Assembly: GCA_035697145.1 (NCBI GenBank)
Contig: DASSDL010000224.1
Location: forward strand, 1 to 64,000
Reading direction: 5' to 3'
Source of the DNA: DASQUK01 sp035697145
Lineage (GTDB): Bacteria > Actinomycetota > Acidimicrobiia > Acidimicrobiales > VFJN01
DNA: 64,000 bases
Positions 42,197-50,399 of this stretch are shown in pieces. The notes under the pieces were generated by a model. It saw only the letters and a list, made by a program, of their open reading frames with translations, made no database searches and had not been told where the DNA came from. A program made the position numbers and the translations under genes. Each line of letters opens with the position of its first letter. Positions within the stretch are counted from its first letter, which is position 1.

Positions 42197-43533
42197 TGGC
42201 CACCGACCGCTACGTCGTCCTTGGACTCGCCCGGGCGCGCGCGGCGTGGTTCGGGCAGGTGGCGCGCTGGGCGACCGCCGCGGCACTGCCGGTCGATTTC
42301 GTCAAGACGGTGTCGGGCGAGGAGGTGCGGGCCCGCCTGCGCTCGGGCCGCCCGTTCTCGGCGCTGCTGGTCGACGGGGGACTGGCGGCGCTCGACCGTG
42401 ACCTGATCGACCTCGCTGGCCGCCACGGTTGCGCGGTCATTGCGGTCGACGACGGGCGGTCGGCCCGGTCGTGGCGCGACCTCGGCGTGGCGGCGGTGCT
42501 TCCCGCCGACGTCGAACGGGGAGTGTTGCTGGACGCCCTCCGCGCGGTGGCGCAACCCATCGCCCGCCGCGACGACTCGGCGGACCTTCCCGACCCGGTG
42601 GACCCGGCGCCCGCACGCTGGCGGGGTCGGTCGGTGGCCGTGACCGGCTCGGGTGGCGTTGGTCGCTCGACGCTGGCGATGGCCATTGCCGCGGGGTTGG
42701 CGGCCGATCCTCGGGATGCCGGCTTGGTGCTTCTCGCCGACCTGGCGCTCCACGCGCAACAGGCACTGCTGCACGACGCCGGCGACGTCTTGCCCGGCGT
42801 CGCGGAGCTGGCCGATGCTTGCCGGGGCACGGCGCTCGACTCCGCCGAGGTGCGGAGGCTCTGCTTCTCGGTGCCGACCCGCGGCTACGACCTGCTGCTG
42901 GGGCTGCGACGCCACCGGGACTGGACGGCACTGCGGCCCCGGGCCGTGGCGGTCGCCCTCGACGGTGTGCGGCGCGCCTACCGGGTCGTGGTGAGCGACG
43001 TCGACCCTGACGTCGAGGGCGAGGCAGAGTGCGGATCGCTCGACGTAGAGGACCGGAACCTGCTGGCCCGTACGGCCCTCCGGAACGCCGAGGTAGTCCT
43101 GGTGGTTGGCCACCCGGGAATGGCGGCCGTCCATGCGCAGCTGCGGGTCGTGCGCGACCTCGTCGAATTCGGCGTCGCCGGCGCCCGGATCGTGCCCGTC
43201 GTCAACCGGGCGCCCCGCGGCCCGCGGCAGAGAGCCGAGCTCGCGGCCACGCTCGCGGGCACGTTGCTGGCGGCCGCGTGTCCCGGCGTCACCCTGGCCT
43301 CGACCCCGATCTTCGTCCCCGAGCGACGCCGGCTCGACGACCTGGTCAGGGACGGCGCACCCCTGCCGCCACAGATCGTCCGCCCGGTCACAGGAGCGGT
43401 CCGGGCGTTGCTCGACCGAACGCCCGAGCTACCGGCGCCGCCCCGGCCGCCCGAACCCGTGGTGGTGGCGCCCGGATCCCTGGGTAGCTGGGCCGCCGAC
43501 GATGGCGAGCCCGACGAGAAGGCTGGGTCGTGA
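42196..43533 (+). CDS. tadZ: TadZ/CpaE-like ATPase with atypical P-loop
   Basis: Localises the Tad machine to the pole, 445 aa. An N-terminal receiver-like domain (PFSALLVDGGLAALDRDLI, AVLPADVERGVLLDALRAVA) precedes a ParA/MinD-type ATPase. The P-loop reads VTGSGGVGRST, where MinD-like proteins have KGGxGKT, so the signature lysines are absent (Lys to Gly and Lys to Arg). It retains later ParA features (YRVVVSDVDPDVEGEA). The start ATG 42196 overlaps the cpaB stop (TGATG), and its stop overlaps tadA (GTGA). Confidence 0.78.
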   Translation: MATDRYVVLGLARARAAWFGQVARWATAAALPVDFVKTVSGEEVRARLRSGRPFSALLVDGGLAALDRDLIDLAGRHGCAVIAVDDGRSARSWRDLGVAAVLPADVERGVLLDALRAVAQPIARRDDSADLPDPVDPAPARWRGRSVAVTGSGGVGRSTLAMAIAAGLAADPRDAGLVLLADLALHAQQALLHDAGDVLPGVAELADACRGTALDSAEVRRLCFSVPTRGYDLLLGLRRHRDWTALRPRAVAVALDGVRRAYRVVVSDVDPDVEGEAECGSLDVEDRNLLARTALRNAEVVLVVGHPGMAAVHAQLRVVRDLVEFGVAGARIVPVVNRAPRGPRQRAELAATLAGTLLAAACPGVTLASTPIFVPERRRLDDLVRDGAPLPPQIVRPVTGAVRALLDRTPELPAPPRPPEPVVVAPGSLGSWAADDGEPDEKAGS

Positions 43534-44891
43534 CCCCGTCCACGTGGCGGCCCGAACGCCTCGCCGGCGCCACGCCGTCACCGCTGGTCGAGATCGAGCG
43601 CCTCGTCCAGGAGCGGGCCAAGGACGTATCGCTGGAGATGTCGTCCCCGGGGGGAGAAGCCAAGCTCAGGGCGCTCATCGCGGAGGAGGTGGCGCGCTGG
43701 GGCGACGACCACCGACGCGGGCGGCGGCCGTTTGCACTCGCCGATCCCGATCAGGTCGTCGAGCGCGCCTTCCGCAACCTGGCGCGCTACGGCCCACTCA
43801 CCCCGCTGCTCGACGACGACGACGTGTGGGAGATCATGGTGAACGATCCCCAGACGGTGTTCGTGCGCCGCCATCGTGGCCAGTCGGGGTACCACGACGA
43901 GGTCTTCCACGACGACGACCACGTGCTGCGGACGCTGACCAAGCTGCTCGACGACGCGTCCAGCGCCCACCGCAAGCTCGATCCGGCCGACGGCCTCCAG
44001 GACGCGCAGCTCGACGACGGCGCGCGGGTCCACATCGTCCACGGGGACGTCGCGCGCGGCGGGCATGTGCTCGTGAACATCCGGAAGTTCACGGGCATCC
44101 CGTTCGCCTCGCTCGACGAGCTGGTCGGGCGGGGCATGCTCACGGCACGGGTGGCGGCGTTCCTACGGGCCTGTGTGCAGGCGCGGCTCTCGATCGTGTT
44201 CGCCGGCCATCCCGGCGCCGGCAAGACGACGCTGCTGTCGTGCACCGCGGCCGAGCTCGACCCGGCGCTGCGGGTGGTGGTGGCCGAGGAGGTGTTCGAG
44301 GCCGACATTCCGCTGCCCAACGTCGCCCACATGCAGACCCGCGCGGCCCGCTCGGACCGCGAGCCGGTCGACCTGCGGCGGTTGGTGGCGGGATTCCTGC
44401 GCATGGCACCCGACGTGGCCATCGTTGGCGAGGTGCGGGACCGCGAGGCGCTGCCCCTGCTCCTGACGCTGTCGTCGGGGGTCACCGGGTTCACGACGAT
44501 CCACGCCGGGTCGGCGCGCCAGGCGCTGACCCGGTTGCGGTTCGTGTGCCAGCTCGCCGACGCGCCAGGCGGGCTGCCGCTGGCGGCGCTCAACACGCTG
44601 GTGAGCGAGAGCATCGACGTGGTCGTGCACTGCACCCGCACGGCCGGCGGGCCGCGGGTGACCGAGCTCGTCATGGTCGAGGACCTGCAGGGCGGGCTCG
44701 ACGCCACGCAGTTCACGGTCACCGAGGTGTTCCGGCGGCCCGGGCCCGACCAGGCGCTGGCGTGGACCGGCAACCTGCCCGTCCGGGCCGCTCGAGCGTT
44801 GGCTGACGCCGGTCATGATGTCCGGCGGCTGCTGGACGATCGTTCCGGCGCCGGTGTCGAGCGCCTCGAGGTTCGGGGGGCGATCGTATGA
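43530..44891 (+). CDS. tadA: TadA/CpaF secretion ATPase
   Basis: Hexameric ATPase that drives pilus extension, 453 aa. N-terminal domain (EIMVNDPQTVFVRRHRG), then Walker A FAGHPGAGKTTLLS (about 228-241), the Asp box LRVVVAEEVFEAD, Walker B MAPDVAIVGEVRDREALPLLLTL and the His box GFTTIHAGSARQALTRL. The lysine and threonine of the P-loop are intact. Start GTG 43530 overlaps tadZ. Its stop overlaps the ATG of the 49-codon ORF that follows. Confidence 0.93.
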   Translation: MTPSTWRPERLAGATPSPLVEIERLVQERAKDVSLEMSSPGGEAKLRALIAEEVARWGDDHRRGRRPFALADPDQVVERAFRNLARYGPLTPLLDDDDVWEIMVNDPQTVFVRRHRGQSGYHDEVFHDDDHVLRTLTKLLDDASSAHRKLDPADGLQDAQLDDGARVHIVHGDVARGGHVLVNIRKFTGIPFASLDELVGRGMLTARVAAFLRACVQARLSIVFAGHPGAGKTTLLSCTAAELDPALRVVVAEEVFEADIPLPNVAHMQTRAARSDREPVDLRRLVAGFLRMAPDVAIVGEVRDREALPLLLTLSSGVTGFTTIHAGSARQALTRLRFVCQLADAPGGLPLAALNTLVSESIDVVVHCTRTAGGPRVTELVMVEDLQGGLDATQFTVTEVFRRPGPDQALAWTGNLPVRAARALADAGHDVRRLLDDRSGAGVERLEVRGAIV

Positions 44892-45037
44892 GCGAGCGTC
44901 CGTCGAGGGTGACGGGGAAGCACGGTGAGAGCGAGCCGAGGGCCCGAGCGGCCCGCCGCCGTAGGCGGCAAGAGCGGGAGTCGACGCGTCGGAGCCCGAG
45001 CGGCCCGCTGCGAAGCAGCAAGAGCGGGAAGCGATGA
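44888..45037 (+). CDS. 49-codon Arg/Ser-rich ORF coupled to tadA and tadB
   Basis: ATG 44888 overlaps the tadA stop (ATGA), and the TGA at 45035-45037 overlaps the tadB ATG (ATGA), so translation could pass straight through. It encodes about 49 residues, strongly basic (SEPRARAARRRRRQERESTRR in the middle), and contains both tad-side copies of the palindromic element. Whether a peptide is made is unproven. Confidence 0.3.
   Translation: MSERPSRVTGKHGESEPRARAARRRRRQERESTRRSPSGPLRSSKSGKR
44942..44979 (-). repeat. Dispersed palindromic element, copy 2 (38 bp)
   Basis: Reverse orientation of the element at 11129-11166. The same outer flanks bracket the stem GCCGCC-GTA-GGCGGC. Only the stem sequence differs, and it remains self-complementary. 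Confidence 0.6.
44994..45029 (-). repeat. Dispersed palindromic element, copy 3 (36 bp)
   Basis: Same flanks again, stem GCTGC-GAA-GCAGC, starting 52 bp after copy 2. The end of this copy (GCGGGAAGCG before ATG 45034) could serve as the tadB ribosome binding site. Confidence 0.6.
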
Positions 45038-45918
45038 CCGGGCTCGTGGTGGCGCTCTGTGCTGCCGTCGGGACCTACTACCTGTACACGGCGCTGGTGC
45101 TCGGCTGGCGGGGACTGCGCCCGGGTCCGCCGGTGGCGCGGCCGGCCCCGAGTCGGCGCGGCGCGTCGGACTGGCTCGCGCAGGCGGGCGTGGGTGACGT
45201 CAGCGTGCGGCAGTTCGTGCTTGTCACCGCGGCGCTGATGGCGTTGGGGGCCCTCGGCGGACTGGCCCTGTTCGGCGCGGCCCTTCCGGCGTTGGTCCTG
45301 GCCCTGTGCGTCGGGGCCGCTCCGTTCGCGTCCTACCGGGTGCGCCGCCAGCAGCTGCGGGCCGCCGCCCAGGAGGCCTGGCCGCGACTGATCGAGGAGA
45401 TCCGCATCCGCACCTCGGGCCTGGGCCGGTCGGTGCCCCAGGCCCTGTTCGAGGCGGGTGAACGGGCGCCCGCCAGCCTCCGTCCGGCGTTCGCAGCGGC
45501 GCAGCGGGAATGGGTGCTCTCGACGGACTTCGAGCGCACGGTGGCGGTTCTGAAGGACGGGCTGGCGGATCCCACCGCGGACGCCGCCTGCGAGACCCTG
45601 CTGGTGGCGCACGAGGTGGGCGGCAGCGACCTCGACCGGCGGCTGGAGGCGCTGATCGAGGACCGCGTGATCGACGTCCAGGGCCGCAAGGACGCGCGTT
45701 CGAAGCAGGCCGGCGTGCGCTTCGCACGACGGTTCGTGCTCCTCGTCCCGTTGGGCATGGCGCTGGTGGGCATGTCGGTTGGCAACGGGCGGGCGGCCTA
45801 CGCCACACCGTGGGGCCAGACGATGGTCGTCATCGGGATCACCTCGGTGGTGGCGTGCTGGGTGTGGGCGGGGCGGCTGCTCAGGCTGCCCGAAGAGCAG
45901 CGGGTCTTCTTCGAGTAG
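45034..45918 (+). CDS. tadB: TadB-like type II secretion F-domain protein
   Basis: Inner-membrane platform protein of the pilus machine, 294 aa. An N-terminal helix (GLVVALCAAVGTYYLYTALVLGW), two further helices near 60-105, a cytoplasmic T2SF domain (WPRLIEEIRIRTSGLGRSVPQALFEAGERAP, then VAHEVGGSDLDRRLEALIEDRVID) and two C-terminal helices (FARRFVLLVPLGMALVGMSVG; MVVIGITSVVACWVWAG). The start ATG 45034 follows the repeat pair. Confidence 0.85.
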   Translation: MTGLVVALCAAVGTYYLYTALVLGWRGLRPGPPVARPAPSRRGASDWLAQAGVGDVSVRQFVLVTAALMALGALGGLALFGAALPALVLALCVGAAPFASYRVRRQQLRAAAQEAWPRLIEEIRIRTSGLGRSVPQALFEAGERAPASLRPAFAAAQREWVLSTDFERTVAVLKDGLADPTADAACETLLVAHEVGGSDLDRRLEALIEDRVIDVQGRKDARSKQAGVRFARRFVLLVPLGMALVGMSVGNGRAAYATPWGQTMVVIGITSVVACWVWAGRLLRLPEEQRVFFE

Positions 45919-45937
45919 GCGTGGTCGAGGAGGTGAG

Positions 45938-46852
45938 GTGAACCAGACTCAGCTGTTGGCGACGGGGGCGCTGGCGCTGTTCGCCGGCACGACGCTGCTG
46001 CTGAGCCGGATCCGGTGGTTCCGGCGGCGGCCGCTGGTGGACCGCTTGGCGCCCTATGTTCCCGGTGGGTCGACGGCGCGGAGTACCAGCGTCCTGCTGT
46101 CGGCGGACACCTTCGGGCAGGTGATCGGGCCCGTGGCCCGAGCCGTGGGGGAGCGGGTGGCACGGGCGGTGGGCGTGACCGAGTCGCTGGCGCTGCGGCT
46201 CGAGCGGATCGGATCGACGCTCGACGTCACCGCCTTCCGGGTCCGCCAGCTGGCATGGGCCGCGGTCGGCCTGGTGGCCGGAACCGTCGTCGCCGTGGCC
46301 ACCCAGCAGTCGGGACCGGTGGCACTGCTCCTGATCGTGACCGGGCCGTTGATCGGCTTGCTGGTGGTCGAGCAGCGCCTGGCCTTGGAATCGCAGGCGT
46401 GGCAGCGCCGCATCGTCCTGGAGCTTCCGGTCGTGGCCGAGCAGCTCGGCATGCTGCTGTCGGCCGGCTATTCGTTGGGTGCCGGGCTCAGCCGGCTGGC
46501 CGCCCGCGGCAAGGGCGCGTGCGGCCGGGACCTACAAAGGGTGGTCGGCCGCATCCGCCAAGGGCTGTCGGAGACCGAGGCGTTGCGGGAATGGGCGACG
46601 GTGGCCGACGTCGACGCCCTCCACCGGCTGGTCGGGGTCCTGGCGCTCAACCGCCAGTCAGGCGACCTGGGGCGGTTGATCGGCGAGGAGGCCCGGGCGA
46701 TCCGCCGCGACGTCCATCGAGAGCTGATCGAGACCATCGAGCGCCGCGGTCAGCAGGTCTGGATCCCGGTAACCGTCGCCGCGCTGGTACCAGGTGTCAT
46801 CTTCCTGGCGGTGCCGTTCATCGACGCCCTCAGCCTGTTCGCCAACTCGTGA
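45938..46852 (+). CDS. tadC: TadC-like type II secretion F-domain protein
   Basis: Second platform protein, 304 aa, same fold as TadB. An N-terminal helix (LLATGALALFAGTTLLLSRI), a pair of helices (VRQLAWAAVGLVAGTVVAVAT, LLLIVTGPLIGLLVVEQRL), the T2SF segment (WQRRIVLELPVVAEQLGMLLSAGYSLGAGLSRLA, RQSGDLGRLIGEEARAIRRDVHRELIETIERRGQ) and a final helix (IPVTVAALVPGVIFLAVPFIDAL). A GAGGAGGTGAG precedes GTG 45938. Confidence 0.83.
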   Translation: MNQTQLLATGALALFAGTTLLLSRIRWFRRRPLVDRLAPYVPGGSTARSTSVLLSADTFGQVIGPVARAVGERVARAVGVTESLALRLERIGSTLDVTAFRVRQLAWAAVGLVAGTVVAVATQQSGPVALLLIVTGPLIGLLVVEQRLALESQAWQRRIVLELPVVAEQLGMLLSAGYSLGAGLSRLAARGKGACGRDLQRVVGRIRQGLSETEALREWATVADVDALHRLVGVLALNRQSGDLGRLIGEEARAIRRDVHRELIETIERRGQQVWIPVTVAALVPGVIFLAVPFIDALSLFANS

Positions 46853-46863
46853 AGGAGTCAGTC

Positions 46864-47049
46864 ATGTCATTGTCAAGTGCCCAGGGCACGAGGTTCGGTC
46901 GAGACGATCGCGGCGAAGGGGTCATCTCGGCAGCGATCGCCGTGCTGATCATGGCGTTCCTCGGGGCGCTGATGTGGGTCGGGTTCAAGTCGATGTGGGA
47001 CACCACCGAGCAGAAGACCAACGACCAGATCGAGCAGATCGGGGGGTGA
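46864..47049 (+). CDS. Candidate Flp-type pilin, 61 aa
   Basis: Probable structural pilin of the Tad pilus. Polar leader (MSLSSAQGTRFGRDDRGEG), a helix VISAAIAVLIMAFLGALMWVGF directly after RGEG, and a polar tail (KSMWDTTEQKTNDQIEQIGG). GEGVIS could hold the prepilin peptidase site, but the usual glutamate at +5 is not clear. GAAGGAG lies 7 nt before ATG 46864. It overlaps the next gene (GTGA at 47046). Prepilin peptidase (TadV) is not in this window. Confidence 0.7.
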   Translation: MSLSSAQGTRFGRDDRGEGVISAAIAVLIMAFLGALMWVGFKSMWDTTEQKTNDQIEQIGG

Positions 47050-47447
47050 GGGATGACCGCGGCGTGGGGTTGGTACCCACCGCCGCCGGGTTCGTGGTGT
47101 TCCTCCTGTTCCTGTTGCTGGCGGTGCAGGTGCTCTACGGCCTGTACGCCACGTCCACGGTGCGGGGGGCGCTGAACGACGCCGCGTCGCGCGCCGCCAA
47201 CGGACGGAGCACCCAGGTCCAGCTGGAGCGGTTGGCGGACGACGCCGAGCGGTCGTTGGGACCGATGGGTCAACGCACGACGATCCGGCTGCGCCTGGTG
47301 GACGACGACGCCGACGGGATGCCGGACGTGGTGGCCGGCTCGGCGGTGGCCGACCCGCCCCGGTTCGTGCCGCCACCACTCGGCGGTGTCGCCGGGCTCG
47401 ATGACATAGACGTGTCGGTGCGGGTGCGGATCGAACGGTTTCGGTGA
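47046..47447 (+). CDS. TadE/TadG-like pseudopilin-type membrane protein
   Basis: A 133-aa protein with a short DRG leader (VRDDRGVGLVPTAAG), a hydrophobic helix FVVFLLFLLLAVQVLYGLYATS, an Ala-rich stretch GALNDAASRAANGR that commonly follows the helix in TadE-type proteins, and an exoplasmic Asp-rich region (LRLVDDDADGMPDVVAG). The start GTG 47046 overlaps the pilin stop. This closes the tad operon; era follows after 46 nt. Confidence 0.65.
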   Translation: MRDDRGVGLVPTAAGFVVFLLFLLLAVQVLYGLYATSTVRGALNDAASRAANGRSTQVQLERLADDAERSLGPMGQRTTIRLRLVDDDADGMPDVVAGSAVADPPRFVPPPLGGVAGLDDIDVSVRVRIERFR

Positions 47448-47493
47448 ACCGTCTACGGGCGGTCCACGAACGAGGCGACGGTAGGTTTCCGTC

Positions 47494-48366
47494 GTGAACG
47501 ATCCCCGGGAGCCCGGTACCGGCACCGACTTCCGGTCGGGTTTCGTGAGCCTGGTCGGCAGGCCCAACGTGGGGAAGTCGACGCTGCTCAACCGCATCCT
47601 CGGGCACAAGGTCGCAATCGTCTCCGACAAGCCCCAGACCACGCGGCATCGGATCCAGGGGGTCCTCAACCGGCCGGGCGCCCAGGCCGTGTTCGTCGAC
47701 ACGCCCGGCATCCACAAGCCCCGTACCGCGCTGGGTGAGCGGCTCAACGTGGCCGCCGAGTCGGCCATTGGGGACGTCGACGTGGTGGTGCTGGTGCTCG
47801 ACGCCACGCAGCCACTGGGGCGCGGCGACCGCTGGGTGGCGGAGCGCGTGCCCGCCGACGCGGTGGTCGTCGTCAACAAGGTCGACATCGCCCGCCCGGC
47901 CGCTGTGCTCGAGCAGCTGCGCGCCGCCGCCGAGCTCGACCTCGCAGAATACTTCCCGCTGTCGGCCCGCACGGGGGCCGGGGTGGACGAACTGGTCGAC
48001 CACGTCGTCGAGCGACTGCCGGCCGGACCGCGGTACTTCCCGGAGGACATGGTCACCGACGTGCCCGAGGCGTTCTGGGTGGCCGAGCTGGTGCGCGAGC
48101 AATTGCTGGCGGTGGCGCGGGAAGAGCTGCCCCATTCGATCGCCACCCGCGTGACCGAGTGGGACTGGCCACTCATTCGCTGCGAGATCCTCGTGGAGCG
48201 CGACTCGCAGAAGGGCATCGTCATCGGCCATCGGGGCGAGGTCCTCAAGCAGGTCGGCACCGCGGTGCGCTCGCAGCTTCCCGACGGCGCCTACCTCGAG
48301 CTGCATGTCAAGGTCGACAAGGATTGGCAGCGCCGGCCGGCCGCTCTGGACCGATTGGGGTTCTAG
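47494..48366 (+). CDS. era: GTPase Era
   Basis: Binds 16S rRNA and controls small-subunit assembly. The 290-aa protein has GRPNVGKST (G1), DTPGIHKPR (G3), NKVD (G4), and the C-terminal KH domain KGIVIGHRGEVLKQVGTAVRSQL. The start is GTG 47494 (VNDPREPGTG). Its stop TAG shares CTAG with the dinG stop on the other strand, so the converging genes overlap by three bases. Confidence 0.95.
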   Translation: MNDPREPGTGTDFRSGFVSLVGRPNVGKSTLLNRILGHKVAIVSDKPQTTRHRIQGVLNRPGAQAVFVDTPGIHKPRTALGERLNVAAESAIGDVDVVVLVLDATQPLGRGDRWVAERVPADAVVVVNKVDIARPAAVLEQLRAAAELDLAEYFPLSARTGAGVDELVDHVVERLPAGPRYFPEDMVTDVPEAFWVAELVREQLLAVAREELPHSIATRVTEWDWPLIRCEILVERDSQKGIVIGHRGEVLKQVGTAVRSQLPDGAYLELHVKVDKDWQRRPAALDRLGF

Positions 48367-50399
48367 GCGCCTCGAAGGTCCCGGAGGAAACTCTCGATCT
48401 CGGCGCGGTCCTTCGTGCGGCGCATCCTTGGGAGGGTGGCGACGATCTTGGGCCCGTACCGCGCCGTCGCCAGGCGGGGGTCGAGCACGGCGACGGCCCC
48501 TCGATCGGTGGCCGTGCGGATGAGGCGGCCGGCGCCCTGTGCCAACAGCGTGGCGGCCCGCGGTACGTCGATGGCGTCGAACGCACCTGCGCCGACGTGC
48601 TCCCGCCGAGCCTGCAGGAGCGGGTCGTCGGGCCGTGGGAACGGCAGGCGGTCGATGCTGACCAGCGACAGGGACGGCCCCGGCACGTCGATGCCCTGCC
48701 AGAAGCTCATCGTGGCGAACAGGCACGTCTCGGGATCGCCGGCGAACCGGTCGACCAGCGCCGGCTTGGGCAGGTCGCCCTGGGCGAGCAGCGGGTAGGA
48801 GAGGCGCTCGCGCAGCGCCTCGACGGCGTGGTCCATGGCCCGATAGCTGGTGAACAACGCCAACGTGCGGCCGCCGGCGGCCTCGACGAGCGCGGCCAGC
48901 TCGTCGACTGCGGCGTCGCCCCAGCGCGGATCGGTGGGCCGGGGCAGCCGCGCCGCGCAGTAGATGAGGCCGTTGGCCTGGTAGTCGAACGGGCTGCCCA
49001 CGTCGAGCGGCCCCTCGGACCCCGCCGACAACCCGAGCCGGGCGCCAAACCCGGGGGCGATGGTGGCGCTCGTCAGCACCGCCGGCCGCCGCGACCAGAG
49101 CTGACGCTGCAACAGCGGCGCGACGTCCAATGGCGCCAGACGCAGCATTGGCGCCCGCTCGGGCCCGGACACGAACAGCACGTGGCCCTCAGCCGGTTGC
49201 GCCACGGCGTCGATGTCGTCGAGGAGGGACGTCGCCGCCTGGCGCGCCCGCACCGCCCGGGCCGTGGCGTCGTCGGTGGCATCGTCGGGGATCGACCGCA
49301 GCGCCGCCAGTGCCTCCTCGACGCGGTTGCGCAGCCGCACCAGAGCGTCGGCCAGGTCTGTGGGGAGCGGGGTTACGAGACGCCGGTCGCGGTGTCCCAC
49401 CAGGGCGTCGGTGAGCAGGCTGCCGGCGTCGTTGACCCGGGCGATGGTGTCGCCGGCGTCGGCGAGGATGCCGCGCAGTGCCCGGGCGAGGTGGGCGAAC
49501 CGCCCGGCGGCCAGCTCGACCCCGGCGGTGGCCGAGATGATGTCGTCGATCTGGTGGGCCTCGTCGATGATGGCGACGTCATGGTCGGGCAGGACGCCGC
49601 CGTCGCTGGCCAGGTCGATCCCGTAGAGGTGCTGGTTGACGACCACAACGTCGGCCGCGGCGGCGCGAGCCCGAGCGGCCTCGGCGAAGCAGTCGTCGCC
49701 GCGAGGGCAGCGGTGGGCGCCGGGGCAGTCGCGCGCGGTGGTGCTCACCGCAGCCCATGCCGCCTCGGAGGGCTCGTGGTCGAGGTCGGCCCGGTCGCCG
49801 GTGGAGGTCGTACGGGCCCAGTCGGACAGGCGCGCCAGCTCGACGGGGTCTGCCCGCTCGGCGAACCCGTCGATGTGGTCGAGCCCCAGCTGTTCCCCGC
49901 CGGCGGGGAGATCGGCGTCGGTCGAGCCGGGGGCCAGCTCTGCGAGGCGTTGAGCGCAGAGGTAGTTGGAGCGACCCTTGAGGACCGCCCAGTCGAAGGG
50001 ATCATCCAGGTGCTCGTCGAGGAAGGGCAGGTCCTTGGTGGCGAGTTGGTCTTGCAGCGCCCGGGTGGCGGTGGCGACGACGACCCGGCGGCCCGAGAGG
50101 ATGGCCGGGACCAGGTAGCCCAGCGTCTTGCCGGTGCCGGTGCCGGCGCGCACGACCAGATGGCGCCCTTCGGTCACCGCCGTGGCGACCGCCTCGGCCA
50201 TCTCGACCTGACCCGGCCGCGCTTCGCCGCCACCGGGCAGTGCTGCCACCACCCGCTCGAGCGCAGCTGCGCTGCGGTTCCCGCTGTCGGTCGCCGGCAA
50301 CTGGCCAGTCGGCGCCTGGTCGACCTCGGGTTGCGGCATCGCCGGCGACCGTAGCGTGGTATCGGGCCGAGCCTGGCCACTGTCGAGAAGGTCGGTCAT
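48363..50399 (-). CDS. dinG: DinG-type ATP-dependent DNA helicase
   Basis: XPD-like superfamily 2 helicase of 678 aa. Walker A is RAGTGTGKTLGYLVPAIL. A DEAH box reads DVAIIDEAHQIDDIISAT. Four Fe-S-type cysteines of XPD helicases are partly visible (CAQRLAELAPG; CPGAHRCPRGDDCF). The C-terminal helicase half has LALFTSYRAMDHAVEALRERL, FWQGIDVPGPSLSLV and GAGRLIRTATDRGAVAVLDPRL. The start ATG 50399 overlaps the AddA-like stop (ATGA), making a three-gene DNA-repair run. Confidence 0.88.
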   Translation of the reverse strand: MTDLLDSGQARPDTTLRSPAMPQPEVDQAPTGQLPATDSGNRSAAALERVVAALPGGGEARPGQVEMAEAVATAVTEGRHLVVRAGTGTGKTLGYLVPAILSGRRVVVATATRALQDQLATKDLPFLDEHLDDPFDWAVLKGRSNYLCAQRLAELAPGSTDADLPAGGEQLGLDHIDGFAERADPVELARLSDWARTTSTGDRADLDHEPSEAAWAAVSTTARDCPGAHRCPRGDDCFAEAARARAAAADVVVVNQHLYGIDLASDGGVLPDHDVAIIDEAHQIDDIISATAGVELAAGRFAHLARALRGILADAGDTIARVNDAGSLLTDALVGHRDRRLVTPLPTDLADALVRLRNRVEEALAALRSIPDDATDDATARAVRARQAATSLLDDIDAVAQPAEGHVLFVSGPERAPMLRLAPLDVAPLLQRQLWSRRPAVLTSATIAPGFGARLGLSAGSEGPLDVGSPFDYQANGLIYCAARLPRPTDPRWGDAAVDELAALVEAAGGRTLALFTSYRAMDHAVEALRERLSYPLLAQGDLPKPALVDRFAGDPETCLFATMSFWQGIDVPGPSLSLVSIDRLPFPRPDDPLLQARREHVGAGAFDAIDVPRAATLLAQGAGRLIRTATDRGAVAVLDPRLATARYGPKIVATLPRMRRTKDRAEIESFLRDLRGA

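Noticed and set aside
48159..50354. 731-codon plus-strand frame antisense to dinG
   Set aside because: GC-rich mirror of dinG; no motif, no ribosome site, and dinG motifs are complete on minus.
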